Source: Lunularia cruciata (Eukaryota; Streptophyta; Marchantiopsida; Lunulariales; Lunulariaceae). From it: a stretch of 64,000 nucleotides of DNA. Positions within the stretch are counted from its first letter, which is position 1, and each line of letters opens with the position of its first letter. The notes beneath the pieces were generated by a model. That model was not told the DNA's origin, searched no databases, and saw nothing but the letters and a program-made list of their open reading frames with translations. Below, piece after piece: positions 21,484 to 32,560 of the stretch. The DNA is taken from the NCBI GenBank assembly GCA_948567375.1, contig OX419761.1:25732501-25796500 (forward strand). Direction: 5' to 3'. The position numbers were made by a program, and so were the translations under genes.

Positions 21484-21668
21484 AGTCATTCCCAATATGG
21501 TAAATTAGTCAACAAGGTAGCCATAGAGCAAACCTTGAAGGGAGTGGAGTCCCAAGATGGGAAGTTTGCCAAGAAGGCAACAATGGAGCAAGCTTGGAAG
21601 AGAGATGAGTCCCTAGAAGGGAAGTTGGTTAGTAAAGTAGCCATAGAGCAAGCTTTGGAGGAAGTTAA
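21484..21668 (+). repeat. Three-copy 60-bp repeat in protease-polymerase linker (F)
   Basis: Three diverged 20-codon units carry the pattern S-D/E-GK...K.A.EQ.L (near 21486, 21546 and 21606). The same repeat occurs in G at about 49515-49690, so it predates both insertions. Confidence 0.75.
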
Positions 21669-21759
21669 GTCTGTATTCATGGTGTGTATCAAGCCGATTA
21701 CACAAGAACAATCGGAGGAGGGCCAAGAGCCTCATCAAGCAATGGTTGATTGGATAGTT

Positions 21760-23070
21760 CAAGAGTTTGCAGACGTGTTTCCGGATGATCTGCCAAAGGC
21801 ATTACCCTCCAATCGAGGTATGCCCTTCAAGATTGAGTTATTGCCAAGGAGTACTCCAATGAGTAGACCAATCTATTGGCTCTCACCAAAGGAGTTGGAG
21901 GAATTGCAAACAAAACTTACATAGTTGTTGGAGAAGGACTTCATACAACATAGTACCTCTCCTTGGGGAGCATCGATACTATTTGTTCCAAAGAAGGATA
22001 GAGGACTTCATTTTTGTATTGATTACCGTGGGCTCAATAAGCAAACCATGAAGAATGCATATCCCTTGCCTTGGATTGATGACTTGCTTGATCAACTAAG
22101 TGGACGGCTATTGGAAAATTCCTATTGATAGAGAGGATGTGCAAAAGACAGCCTTTCATACAAAGTATGAGCATTTTGAGTGGAGAGTTCTACCTTTTGG
22201 ACTCACTAATGCTCCAACAGTCTTCATGGATCAGATGCATCGGGTGTTGGATGGACTATTGGATTGGTCCATGGTGGTATTCTTGGATGATATCTTATTT
22301 TATAGTAAGACAGAGGCAGAACACATGAATCATTTGCAAGAAGTCCTAAGACAACTACAATATGGAAATTTTACTACAAAAAGTTGAAGTGTGCCTTTTA
22401 GCAAAAAGAGGTTCTCTTCTTGGGTCATAAGATCTCATCAAAGGAGATCAAGATGGAAGAAGAGAAAATCAAGGCCATTATTGATTGGCCTACCCCGAAG
22501 GATGCTACAAAAGTATGGGCATTCAATGGATTGGCTAGTTTTTATCAACGGTTCATCCATTATTATGCTCATGTGGTTGCACCATTAACTGACCTCTTGG
22601 GAAAGAACTTGAGCTTCCAATGGACCACCAAGTATGAAGAAGCATTCAAGAAGTTAAAGCATATGGTGTCTTCAAGACCCATTCTTCAACCATATGATCC
22701 TCAACTACACTATGTGGTTGATTTTGATGCTTCTAACTTTGCAATTGGAGCCGTGCTGCAAAAAGAATTCCCAGATGGACTCCATGCCTTTGTGTCTCAC
22801 TAACTCAATACGGCTGAACAAAACCACTCTGCTCAAGATCAAGAACAACTTGCAATGGTATATGCCACCAAGGTATGGAAGCATTACCTCTTGGGAAAAA
22901 AGTAATCATGCAAACTGATCACAAACCATTGTTGCAAACCTTACACTTGGAAGACATGAAGAGTGACATAATTGATGGGAGGAACAATTCCAATTTTATG
23001 ACATCAAACTTGAGTACAAACCAGGTCAGTTCCATGTCATCCCTGATGCTTTATCATGACAACCTAATTT
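21760..23070 (+). pseudogene. Element F reverse transcriptase and RNase H
   Basis: The frame reads ADVFPDDLPKALPSNRGMPF, then [20 protein letters not shown], then a deletion of about 35 bp at 22107-22113 relative to G. The deletion removes the KLDL segment with the first catalytic Asp and shifts the frame. MVVFLDDILFYS (about 22269-22305) keeps the second box. RNase H has DFDASNFAIGAVLQKE (about 22720-22770) and TDHKPLLQTL. The missing motif makes the polymerase nonfunctional. Confidence 0.9.
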
Positions 23071-23099
23071 GAAGTCTCTTCCTCTCATCACAATGGCAA

Positions 23100-24580
23100 T
23101 TTCAACGGTGTCAGTTGACTCCAAGGTCCAAAACAAGTTTCAGTCAGCTCAACACCAAGATCCCTTCTTCCAAATGGTACATGGTTGCCTTATGGCATGC
23201 AATAAGGAGTAAAACACCTTCTCCATCAAGGATGGCCTTTTATTCCATGAGGACCGGATCTATGTTCCAACTAAAGGTGATCTTTGACTTGTGCACCTTC
23301 AAGAAGCCCATGATTTACCCATTGCTGGTCACATGGGTGTGGACAAGACCTTGGGTATCCTCCAACGTCAATGGTGGTGGCCCAAAATGACACAAGATGT
23401 TCAAGAATTTATCTGAGAGCTGCCAATGTAACAAGGCTAGCAACTTGAAGCCAGGTGGACTCCTTCAACCACTCGCCATTCCATCCACTTACTAGGAGCA
23501 TGTGAGCTTGGATCTCATCACATCTTTGCCAAATTAAGAAAAAACAAGGACACACCGCAATTGTGGTGTTTGTGGATAAGCTTAGTAAGCAAATCCACTT
23601 GCCACCAACCTGTGATACTATGGATGCTCTAACCTTAGTGCAAATCTACTTCGACAATGTCTTCAAGCATCATGGGATGCCACATGTACTCATCTCTGAC
23701 CGTGATCCTTGATTTACTGAGAAGTTTTGGCAAGCACTCTTCTAGATACTTGGCACCAAGCTTGCTTTGTCCACGGCCTATCATCCTCAAACTGATGGAC
23801 AAACCAAATGTGCAAATTGTACATTAGAGGATATGTTGCGTGCCTTTATCAATATCCACCATACCAATTGGGATGAATATTTTGCAGTTGCAGAATTTGC
23901 CTACAACAATTCCAAATAGGCAAGCACCGGATTTTCTCCTTTCTTTCTCAATTTTGGTCAAGATCCGCTTGTTCCAGATTCTCTTCTTACTCCCCCTCCA
24001 TCTTAGGTTCCTCATACTTCCACATTCTTGACCACTATATCCCAATTTCTCCAAAAAGCCAAGTCTCACTTCCTTGTTGCTCAGAATTGCCAAAAAAATA
24101 TGCAGACCACCATCATTGTGATCTCACCTTTGAAGTCGGTGATAAAGTCATGCTATCCTCTAGTAACCTCCCTCTCTCACTTGATACCCAAGTTTGTAAC
24201 TTAGGTAGGACCCTTTGATATAACCCAAATTGTCTCTTCTATTGCTTATCAACTTGCCTTACCTTGTCATATGCGTATCCATCATGTCTTTCATATTTCC
24301 AAGTTGAAACCCTTTGTTCCTAACTCCTCTTCCTTTTCCTCTTGATTCCAACCTCCCCTTCTTCCTATCTCTATCAATGATCATGAGAGTACAAACTTAA
24401 TTGTATCCTTGCACATTGCCATATTCAACAAGGCCGTCACCAACATACGGAGTACAAGGTCCTTTGGAAAGGGTATCCCCTTCATGATGCCACATGGGAA
24501 CCTCTTTCTCACCTCTAGAATACACATAAGGCCATCCAAGAATTTGAAGCTTCATTGGCAACGAGGATGTCACCAACTAG
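23100..24580 (+). pseudogene. Element F integrase and chromodomain
   Basis: A collinear but more decayed copy of the G integrase. The zinc domain remnant is at 23300-23430. The core has VLISDRDP (about 23690, second catalytic Asp retained) and YHPQTDGQT (about 23780-23805). The C-terminal chromodomain region lies at about 24385-24510. Many stops. Confidence 0.82.
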
Positions 24581-24593
24581 TGGCGAGGGAATA
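24580..24593 (+). other. Polypurine tract of element F
   Basis: GTGGCGAGGGAATA directly precedes the 3' LTR; the same position in G is GCGGCGGGGGAATA. Confidence 0.75.
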
Positions 24594-25005
24594 TGTAACA
24601 ATATGAAGTTTAGCGACAAAGTTAGTCGGGCTTACGAAGTAGCACATAAGACAAATTAGCCTAGAATATTCTGGAAGTATCTAGGAAGCTTCTTGGGAAG
24701 CTTCCTGGCTAGCTTAGCTTGCACCTCAAGTAAGTAGCTTCTAGAAGCTTCCAACTAGCTTAGCTTGCATCTCAAATAGACGGCTTCTAGAAGGAAGCTT
24801 CTTGAGAAACTTCCTAGTTAACTTGGCTTGCACTTTAAGAAAGCGGCTTGAGGAAGCTTCTTGAGAAGCTTCTCAAGGGCCTTGTAGGCTACCTATAAAT
24901 ACCAAAGCCAAAGCTCATACTAGGCATTTGAAGTTTTCCCACATTCAAGTGTCCCAATGTGAGTTTCCATTCTCCTATTTCTCTCCTTGGTCTCGGTCTT
25001 TTACA
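24594..25005 (+). repeat. 3' LTR of element F
   Basis: The 412-bp LTR starts TGTAACAATATGAAG and ends TTTTACA. It is rich in GAAGCTTC and CTTCTAGAAG palindromes. A perfect TTC-NN-GAA-NN-TTC trimer is at 24739-24751. Confidence 0.95.
24739..24751 (+). promoter_or_regulatory. Heat-shock-element-like trimer in F 3' LTR
   Basis: TTCTAGAAGCTTC is a perfect three-unit alternation of TTC and GAA with 2-bp gaps, the consensus bound by heat-shock factors. It lies upstream of the LTR TATAAATA box, as in both G LTRs. Confidence 0.6.
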
Positions 25006-25010
25006 TCTAT

Positions 25011-25600
25011 CAGAGAAGTAGGAACCATATCATCCCTACTCTCACAAATTATGGCAACAAACTAAAACACTAGAGTTGGGTCAACTCTCAATGTACGCAT
25101 GTCACTATTAAGAATAAAGGGGAGCACATAATCAATTGAGCTCCCCTCTATGTTGTATTAGACTCAAATTTTGTATTAATAGGTGACTCACTAGTACCTA
25201 GTCTATAGTGCACTCCATCACCACATTTCATACCTATAATAGTACATTTAAGAACCATGGATATTGTTTATAGTGCCTTAGATGGTGTGAAAGACTAAAG
25301 AAGTTTGACCTATCTACCAACCTCTCCTGTTAGTGGGTCCAATTCCACCATTACTCTTCTAGACTTTGAACCAATATTTCATTCCTAGTTATTACAACAA
25401 ATGCATCTACTTATGTTGCTCCATACATAAATTCAATGACATCTTTATCATCAACATAAGAGGTAAAAGCTTTAGCGCTTGAATTTGGTTTCCCCTAATC
25501 TCTACTCCAATGCTACCAACAACCAGTCTCTGCTCCAATCTCAATATCCATGGCTATATTAGAAGCAAAGGTATGTATTAGGCCCTACTAGGTGTAGATC
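25011..25600 (-). pseudogene. Element C gag-protease linker
   Basis: It joins 19484 after excision of element F; the sequence just above 25011 (minus strand) matches C2 at 61605-61635. It lies between the Gly-rich segment at about 25610-25670 and the protease and is heavily interrupted. Confidence 0.65.
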
Positions 25601-26850
25601 CTCTACCACCTTGTCTTCCATGACCTACAGCTCCTCTACCACTTGCCATAGTAGCCCTACCACTTTGTAACTTTAGGTGGAGGTCAAAGCATTGATCATT
25701 AGTATGACCAAATTTGTGGGAATGGTCACATTGTCTTTGAGCTAGATATGGTGCTTGAGAGTTATCATGCTCATTACCCTAGGAGTAATCTTTCTTGTGG
25801 TGAGATCCACCACAAGTCTAACAAGCAAGACCACTCATTGGTTGCTATTGACCAAAAAATGAGGTTAGGGATCTAGATACACTAGGCCCTCTACTAGCTT
25901 TATAAGATTAGGGCCATCCATCCTACCCTTGAAAGCCAACATTTACTTTATTTCACTTTGGAAAAAACAACAACTATAAATGAGGTGGCCTTACTATATC
26001 CAAATATCATCACTCTCTCCTCCACCATGTTGAGTTGAATATGCTCAGCTAAACCAAAGACCACTTCTAAAGTTGGTGAGGTATCCTGCAACAATATAGT
26101 ATCATGTACTCTATGTTACAACTCTCTATCTAGTATCTTGTACCAAAATTGGATTGCTTGGCCTTCAATAACTCATTGAGTGAAATTGATCAATCATCTC
26201 ATACAAGTGTATGCCTTGTGCAAACTCTCTCTAACCTTCCACTAGAACTCCTAGCTCTTCAACTTATTTGCCCACACTCCTTGGTAGTTCTACCTTAAGC
26301 ATTAGAAAAACTTCACCATGGGGTGAAACCTTGGTACTACATCACTTCCTACAATGGCACCTCCACTGATAGTAGCACCATTCCCAACTAGTGCACCTCC
26401 ATTGGATACACCAACACTACTAGAGCTAAAAATTGTGGATACTACCAATCTACCCCTAGAAAGCAAGCTTGAAGTGTTAGAAATATAATTTGGAGACCAA
26501 TGCTATCTTCATAGCTCAATTTTCTCCAAGTGATCTCTCCTAAACTCATGGTAGTCATCCATCAATTGGTGGATCCTTCAAGTGTTGGAACAACCCTTTT
26601 CATGCCATGAAGGGTATAAACAAAGTCAAGTTCCACATCTGATGCAAATTACTTCAACTATCAAACTCTTGGATGAATCCATGCAACTCAATGGTACCCA
26701 TTGTACCAAAGTAGCAGCTAAGGCCTTTAGGAGCTCCATAAATCTTATTCATGTCCTACAAAATTGGTAAAAACATACCATGTGCACTCTCAATTAAATG
26801 AACTCTCGGGTCAAACTCCAAAGTGGAATCAATCTCCTTCCTTATTGGGA
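25600..26850 (-). pseudogene. Element C gag with two zinc knuckles
   Basis: The minus strand encodes GQAIQFWYKILDREL (about 26170-26125), then PTLEVVFGLAEHIQLNMVEE (about 26070-26010), capsid-type helices of Ty3 gag. Two nucleocapsid knuckles follow: CxTCGGSHHKKDYS (about 25835-25790) and CDHSHKFGHTNDQC (about 25730-25690), each missing one Cys. A Gly-rich basic tail MASGRGAVGHGRQGGRGS follows. The C2 copy at 61100-61430 has the same order. Confidence 0.75.
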
Positions 26851-28055
26851 CCCAAGATATAGTTTAATATTGATCACCACTCTATGTAAATCCATTATGT
26901 ACTACAACAAAATCTCCTCTAGATCCTTCGAGAACTCTATCATGATGATGTACCCCAAACCGCAAATGTAATACCAAGTACCACCACCAACCAAACACTA
27001 TATACCAATCTAATGCTAAATATGATAACTACATTAGAGGAAAGGTTAACATGTAACTTGCCATTCTAACCTACAATCTCATGGTCTATAAGCCATCACT
27101 TCCTACCTCATTAGAGAGAAAAATAAGTAATCTAATTAGTCATCACTCTAGCCTCATTACCAAGAGCACATTGAAGCACCAAACCTTTAAATATTAAGGC
27201 ATCTCACACAAACATTGTGCACAAACAAGAAATAAAGAATAGATGGGATCCAATCACAAGGAATCTAAACAAGAACCCTCCATCTCACAAACCAAAACCG
27301 GGCTAACTCTATCACCATTTGGCAATTGATGTAATAAGAAAGTCTATCTATTCTTATGCTACTAGAATTACCAAGGATGGAACCCTACATCCTTTCTTAA
27401 CAAAAGCTATATGATTATATGTATCAATCTATCAATCACTAATACAACAAGTGAGAGTGGACAAGTTGGCTAGGGTATCAATCTAGGAACCATAGATTTG
27501 GGTGGGTATATTTTGCCAATCAACTATCTAAACTAGCTAGTCTCATGCTAGCAAGCTAGCTTGTTGGCACTTTTAGGCCTTTATAGTCTCTCTAGTCTAT
27601 AGTCTTATACCTCAAAGCCTCTAAATGCCAAATTTAGCCAAATGAGTCCTTTCTTTTGCCAATTTGAACTCTCCAAATCAAGCTAAATTTTGCCAAAATT
27701 TATCCAAATGAGGCTTTTCTTCTTACTATTTTGAATCCTTTATAAATCTAGCTAAATTCCATCAACTCCTTTCTTCTTGCCAATTTGAATACTCTCCAAA
27801 TTGAGCTAACTTCCACTAACTCATGCACCAATTAAGAGCAAACCTCAACCAAACTCAAGCAACCTCCAATTATGGATGACCTTTGCCAATTTGACAAACC
27901 TTTGCTACAATTGGTTGACCTCCAAATTTATTAGTAATTGAAAAATAGAGTCAAATTGAGTAGATGAGGAACCCCAAATCCCTAATTTGAGAAGATGGTT
28001 CTCAAATCTGCCTCCAATTTTTCAATTTGTAACCTTCAATAGCCAATTTGACCTT
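26851..28055. other. No recognised gene (probable leader of element C)
   Basis: AT-rich sequence between C gag and the C LTR remnant, holding simple runs such as repeated CCAATTTGA-type words at 27650-28050. I see no domain here. Confidence 0.5.
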
Positions 28056-28584
28056 TATAATACCTTTATCTAGACAAATTATCTAAAGGTGAAAATTAAC
28101 TTGGTAATATCTTGAGAGATATTATACATGATGGTCTAATTAGATTAGATAGAGGAGTCACCAAAACATGGCTTCTACCAATAAGGTAGAGACCAAAAAC
28201 ACACCAAAATCTTGAGAGATAATTTCAAAGGCCTAAACAAAAAAATAAGCCTAAAAGATAGAGTTTTACCCCCTCCCCTTTTGTGAAAAGGTGTAACCTT
28301 TCTCCCTCCCTTGGTTTGTGTCATTGAGATCTATCCAAAATACCTCTTCCATATTATTCTAAGCTTCTTAAAAGAAATTCCTAAAATATTCCCTTTAGTT
28401 CAACTTGTTTGACCAACCAAATGGAACTAAGTTTGACATGTCACTAATCTATGTATCTTGTCTAAGAAAGTCAGTCTCTCAAGGTGGATCTTGTTTGCTA
28501 TATAATAAAGACAAAGTGCTCCTTTGGGGCATCAAAGTTTTTTAGGAATTCCAATCTTGTGTGCTTTTGTCTTCAGATGTTATA
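28056..28584 (+). mobile_element. Solo LTR of the A/B type
   Basis: This 529-bp LTR is related to the LTRs of A and B and keeps the core TATATAATAAAGACAAAGTG and hairpin at 28498-28533. Its ends have decayed from TG...CA to TA...TA. Flanks ACCTT (28051-28055) and ACCTC (28585-28589) match at four of five bases. No internal region follows, so it is a solo LTR formed by recombination. Confidence 0.88.
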
Positions 28585-28849
28585 ACCTCTCATTCTCAAA
28601 TTAGCATCTCTAATTAACAAATTTGAACATCCACTCCTCAATTTGACATCAATTTCACCAAATTTTGGCAAAAATTTTGCACATTGTCTGCTCCATTGTC
28701 AAATCTATAGCAAATAGAGTAGGATTGGTAGACACATTGAAACAAAAGTCAAGTAATAGTAATCATAAATACCAAGCTTGGAGATATTACCAATGCCCTC
28801 AATTATTGCACCCAATTTCCCTCTAACCTCACTTCTTTGATGTAATGAG

Positions 28850-29221
28850 TTCAGTTTACACTCAAATCATACTCCACTTGGATCAAAACTCAATCTTCAA
28901 CTCACTAATCTAGAACAATGAGCATTGAATTTTTTGTCAAGCCACACCCATTCTAGCTAAGAGACTCCATGTGATGCTCAATCTTTTTATACCATAGCCA
29001 AGAACTTGAAACCTCAACACTAAGAACAATTTAGAGCTACACTTTGAAGGTATGCTCCTCTACTTGACCTAGATCTCTAGCCTTAATGGCACCATTGATG
29101 GCCTATTTGATGATGCAAATGGTATAAGTGACAATGGGTCTAACAATGTGATCAGTAGTCCTGACCCAAAATTTGGCCGCTGCTAAGTAGTCTTTGAGCA
29201 ACTACCAATACAACTTTAATC
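28850..29221 (-). repeat. Family-C LTR remnant, probable 5' LTR of element C
   Basis: It matches 6810-7150 and 8745-9110, from ACTTGGATCAAAACTC (28873) to CAATACAACTTTAA (29218). About 70 bp of the LTR 5' end and about 130 bp of its 3' end are missing. Orientation and position upstream of gag fit the 5' LTR of C. Confidence 0.7.
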
Positions 29222-31300
29222 CATGGGCTCAAGTTGCAGGTTGAAAAGTTGGAGAAAAGAGCATATGACAAAGAAAAATGGACCAATTTGTGATTAGACT
29301 TAGGGAGCATTTGGAAAGGAAGTTCACAAAGACTTGTGGCATCTAATTGTAAGAAATAGCATGATATGAGGAGTAGACCAACCTCCTATTTAGGAATTTA
29401 AAAAGGCAAAAGTAGTTCTTTGCAATAAATCACCAAGTCCATGATACTTCACTTTGATAAGGGAGGATCCATCAATCTTCCCAAACATATTTCAGGCACC
29501 TAAACAATTTACAAGTGATTAGGATGAGAGGATTGGAATCTTAAGTGAGTAATGTAAGTAGATATAAAAGATAACCAAGATATTTGTTTAATCTCAAAAT
29601 TTCTTTGGAGCAAAGTTAGAAATGTATAAAAGGCTTCTATCCATTATTTTTCAAGTTCACTTTATCAATTCATTTTTATTATGGAAATTAAGTTCAATAA
29701 AATGGCATTTAAAGCAACAAACTCAAAGTCTTTCATTTTGAGTGTTGGTGAATGTATGCATTCAATAGTGGTGAGAGATTTCACAATAAGATCACAAGTG
29801 CAAGAGTATAAAGATATGTATTTGTTCTTGGTCAAGATGTACTATTTTTTAAGGAGTGATTTGATGTATTGAGGAGTCAATTTGGATTTGGAGCATTGAG
29901 AGTACCACAAAATCAAAATGCAAAGGCATTTGGCTAACAAAAGACTCTTTGGAGTTGCACCTTCTAGGAAAGGTAGTATATAGTCTTTGGATTTGAGGCC
30001 TTTGGAATGGAATGAACCATCACTTTCATGATTACTTTAGAATGTATTCGTAGTGAAAGCTATAGTGACCCACCTTTGCTTCCTTGGAGCAAAATTTTGT
30101 TTTTTACTAGTTTAGTAGTATCAATACATAGTAATGCAAAGGGTTGTGAAAAAAGCCAAACAAATGATGTTAGTTATTAAATGAGCATCTCATGAAGCTA
30201 GAAAATCCCTTATATGATGGCTAAGACCTTTTCAATGCCACAAAAATCAAATGTTTGACATGGCTTTCTTAGGGACCTATCATTCTTACAAAGATCAGCA
30301 ATATAAATGATCCTAAGAATACAAAGACAAAAAATTTAGTTTTGTTATGAAGTCAATGGATATAAAATTTTGTCAATACAAACCTTCACTTACAAAATTT
30401 TACCCAAATCTGATTACCTAAAGCGTTGGAATCTAGAGTTCTTGCTTTGGGATTGGAATTTGATGAACGTCTCCCTAATAGAGGAGATTTGTGATAACTC
30501 CAATGCAAGTGGCAAGATCTTGAGAGGAAGTGTTGAGTTGAGGATAGAAGACCATTGGCAACAAGTTATCATAGAGCAGTGCTCCTCCACACGAACATGG
30601 ACACCGCATAGGGTCAGCAAAGTAAGAGTATGAAGGACATAATCAAGACTCATTTGCCGGTGGGAAGTTGAAAAATAGACAAGATAGAGGATTTCAAGGA
30701 TTTTACTTGATGAGTCATCATTGAAATGATGATGAAGTTATTTGGGTAAAAAATTTTTGCCTATATGAACCTGAATTAAGCAATTTTTTCTAGCTTATCT
30801 ACAAACAAAAACCTATAAGTTTGGCCAAGATGTTTTGAGAATAAGTTAGTAAGCTATTGGAGGGCATGGTTGAGGGTACACCCATGATTATAGCCCTCTT
30901 CATTCTACATATTTATAGGGATGAACCTCTTGACAAAAGAGGAGCAGGAGAAATACCTTAGCCACTTCTACCATTGAATATTTCTCAGTGGGCACCCAGA
31001 CCATCAAAATGAAATAATGAGATATCATGAGGTAAACAAGGAGTTTGCTCAACACAAAGAAATTTGTGCTAGTTTTCCAAACATAAAACATAATACTTAT
31101 TTAGAAGAAGGTTCCCATGGAAAGCCCTAAACCCTAAACCCAAGATTCAGGCTTCAAAATGAAAACAAACTGTCCAAATAATTGATGTATCATCTTGCAA
31201 GAGTGGAAGCATAGAAGTCCCAAGTAATGATAGAGAAATTGAAGTGATAGGCAAGGTCAGTCAATCCACATCATGAATAGTAGGAGTAGTGACCTTGTTA
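29222..31300. other. Unassigned, no recognised gene
   Basis: Short open stretches, for example 29681-29872 and 30370-30633 on the plus strand, show no family signature. A short telomere-type run CCCTAAACCCTAAACCC is at 31125-31141. Confidence 0.45.
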
Positions 31301-32560
31301 GAAAATGCAATGGCAAGAAGTGACAACTTCTTCACCTAAATCTTGTCACCCATGCAAAATGAAGAGATAGATATGGGAGACTATAATGAAAAATTACAAT
31401 TGTTACCCATGTCAAATAATGAAAAAATGGGGTTAGTTTTTACCAAGGATAATGGACAAGAGAAAGAATATAAGGAGATCCCTATCTCCAAACCAAAGGA
31501 GACACCATTGGAGATATTAGCTTTTGTCAATTTTGTCTTAAGAATGCATAACAACAAGGCAAGGTTGTTATGAACAAAAAATGACAATAAAACATAGCCA
31601 ATGGAGCAAGAAATGGCTGAAATAGAATGTAATCCAAGTATGGAGTCACTTATAAGTACTGAATTAGTCGACATAAGGGAAGGCAAAGTCCACAATTTGA
31701 TGATAACACAATGATCAGACAATAAAGGAGGCTTACAATACGGCCACATCAAACAATCAAGATCAGTTCCCAAATTCTGGTCTAAATAGTGGAGAATGAA
31801 CAAAGAACCCAAGTGCAACTAAGGAGTTTTTATGCCACATAAAATACATCTTGCTCTTGTGGTTGATAGTATTATACAACATAAATATTTTTACACCCAT
31901 GAAAAAGGCCTTTGAGGGATTCTTGCCATTCTATAAGAAACTTGACCCTACTTTACCTTAATACAAGCCTCAAATACCAGCAAAAGAAGGAGGACAAGCA
32001 ACAAATGAAAATACAAGATGAGTTGTTGAACAAATTCCAACATGAACAAACAAATTTGGAGAACAAACAGATAGGGCTACTTTCAATGACCAAGCATATG
32101 GTAACTCAACTTCTGAATTAGTTGGAACTCATTGCCAATGAGAACCTCTAATATAAAAAGTGAAGGATCTAAGAATTCAGATTGATGCAACTCATTGCCA
32201 ATGAGAACCTCTAATATAAAAAGTGAAGGATCTAAGAATTCAGATTGATGCACTGTAGAAGAAGGCCCATATAAACAAACAACTCAAGGCATTGTCTACC
32301 AAGCTGCAAGGCCATACTAACTCCAATTTTGAAGAGATGCATACAAATAGTTGATGGTTACAAGAAGGAGCATGTAAAGCTCTTTGAAATATGCAAAGGA
32401 GTAGGTAGTTTGTCACAAGTCCCACCAAGTTGCCTTGTAGATGAGTATCAATCATGATAACTTCATACAAGACAAGAAGCCGTCAATTTTTTCAAGAATG
32501 ACTGCAAGCCATCTCATAGATAGGATAGGGTAGTTTTCATGGTTGTAATGCAAGTCATTT
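31300..32560 (+). pseudogene. Decayed coiled-coil reading frame, unknown family
   Basis: Plus-strand fragments are rich in Lys, Glu, Asn and Leu, for example MKIQDELLNKFQHEQTNLEN (from 32010) and NKQLKALSTKLQGHTNSNFE (about 32275-32335), which look like coiled coil. Stops separate them. A perfect 63-bp tandem duplication (32126-32251) lies inside and is a whole number of codons. I do not recognise the protein; a retroelement gag or a plant gene fragment are both possible. Confidence 0.35.
32126..32251. repeat. Perfect 63-bp tandem duplication
   Basis: Two identical units, 32126-32188 and 32189-32251, each start AACTCATTGCCAATGAG and end ATTGATGC. Identity of the two copies in otherwise decayed DNA implies a recent event. 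Confidence 0.97.

Larger units (their letters stand above)
19490..25005 (+). mobile_element. Element F: Ty3/gypsy chromovirus inserted into element C protease region
   Basis: LTRs 19490-19841 and 24594-25005 bound the element, with a perfect target duplication TCTAT (19485-19489 and 25006-25010). It is the same family as G (47453-53121) but older. Gag, protease, reverse transcriptase, RNase H, integrase and chromodomain remnants are present with numerous stops. The 61620-61700 region of C2 shows the uninterrupted host sequence, confirming the insertion site. Confidence 0.95.
7200..29221 (-). mobile_element. Element C: Ty3/gypsy element with DNA methyltransferase and PHD domains (nested host)
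   Basis: After removing later insertions (8621-9166, 9661-15883, 19490-25005, 28056-28584) the minus strand reads in order: gag with two zinc knuckles (26.85-25.6 kb), linker and protease (25.2-25.0 and 19.5-18.9 kb), C5-methyltransferase-like domain (18.6-17.6 kb), reverse transcriptase (17.06-16.35 kb), RNase H (16.3-15.9 and 9.66-9.59 kb), integrase (9.4-9.18 and 8.52-8.05 kb) and a PHD finger (about 7.62-7.49 kb). Two insertion joins are supported directly: B splits RNase H codons and F splits the protease linker. A remnant of its LTR is at 28850-29221. All frames are broken by stops and frameshifts; this is an old copy. Confidence 0.85.

Noticed and set aside
31125-31141. Telomere-type run CCCTAAACCCTAAACCC
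   Set aside because: Only about 2.4 units; too short for an interstitial telomere array. Short telo-box words occur by chance and in promoters, and no gene follows.
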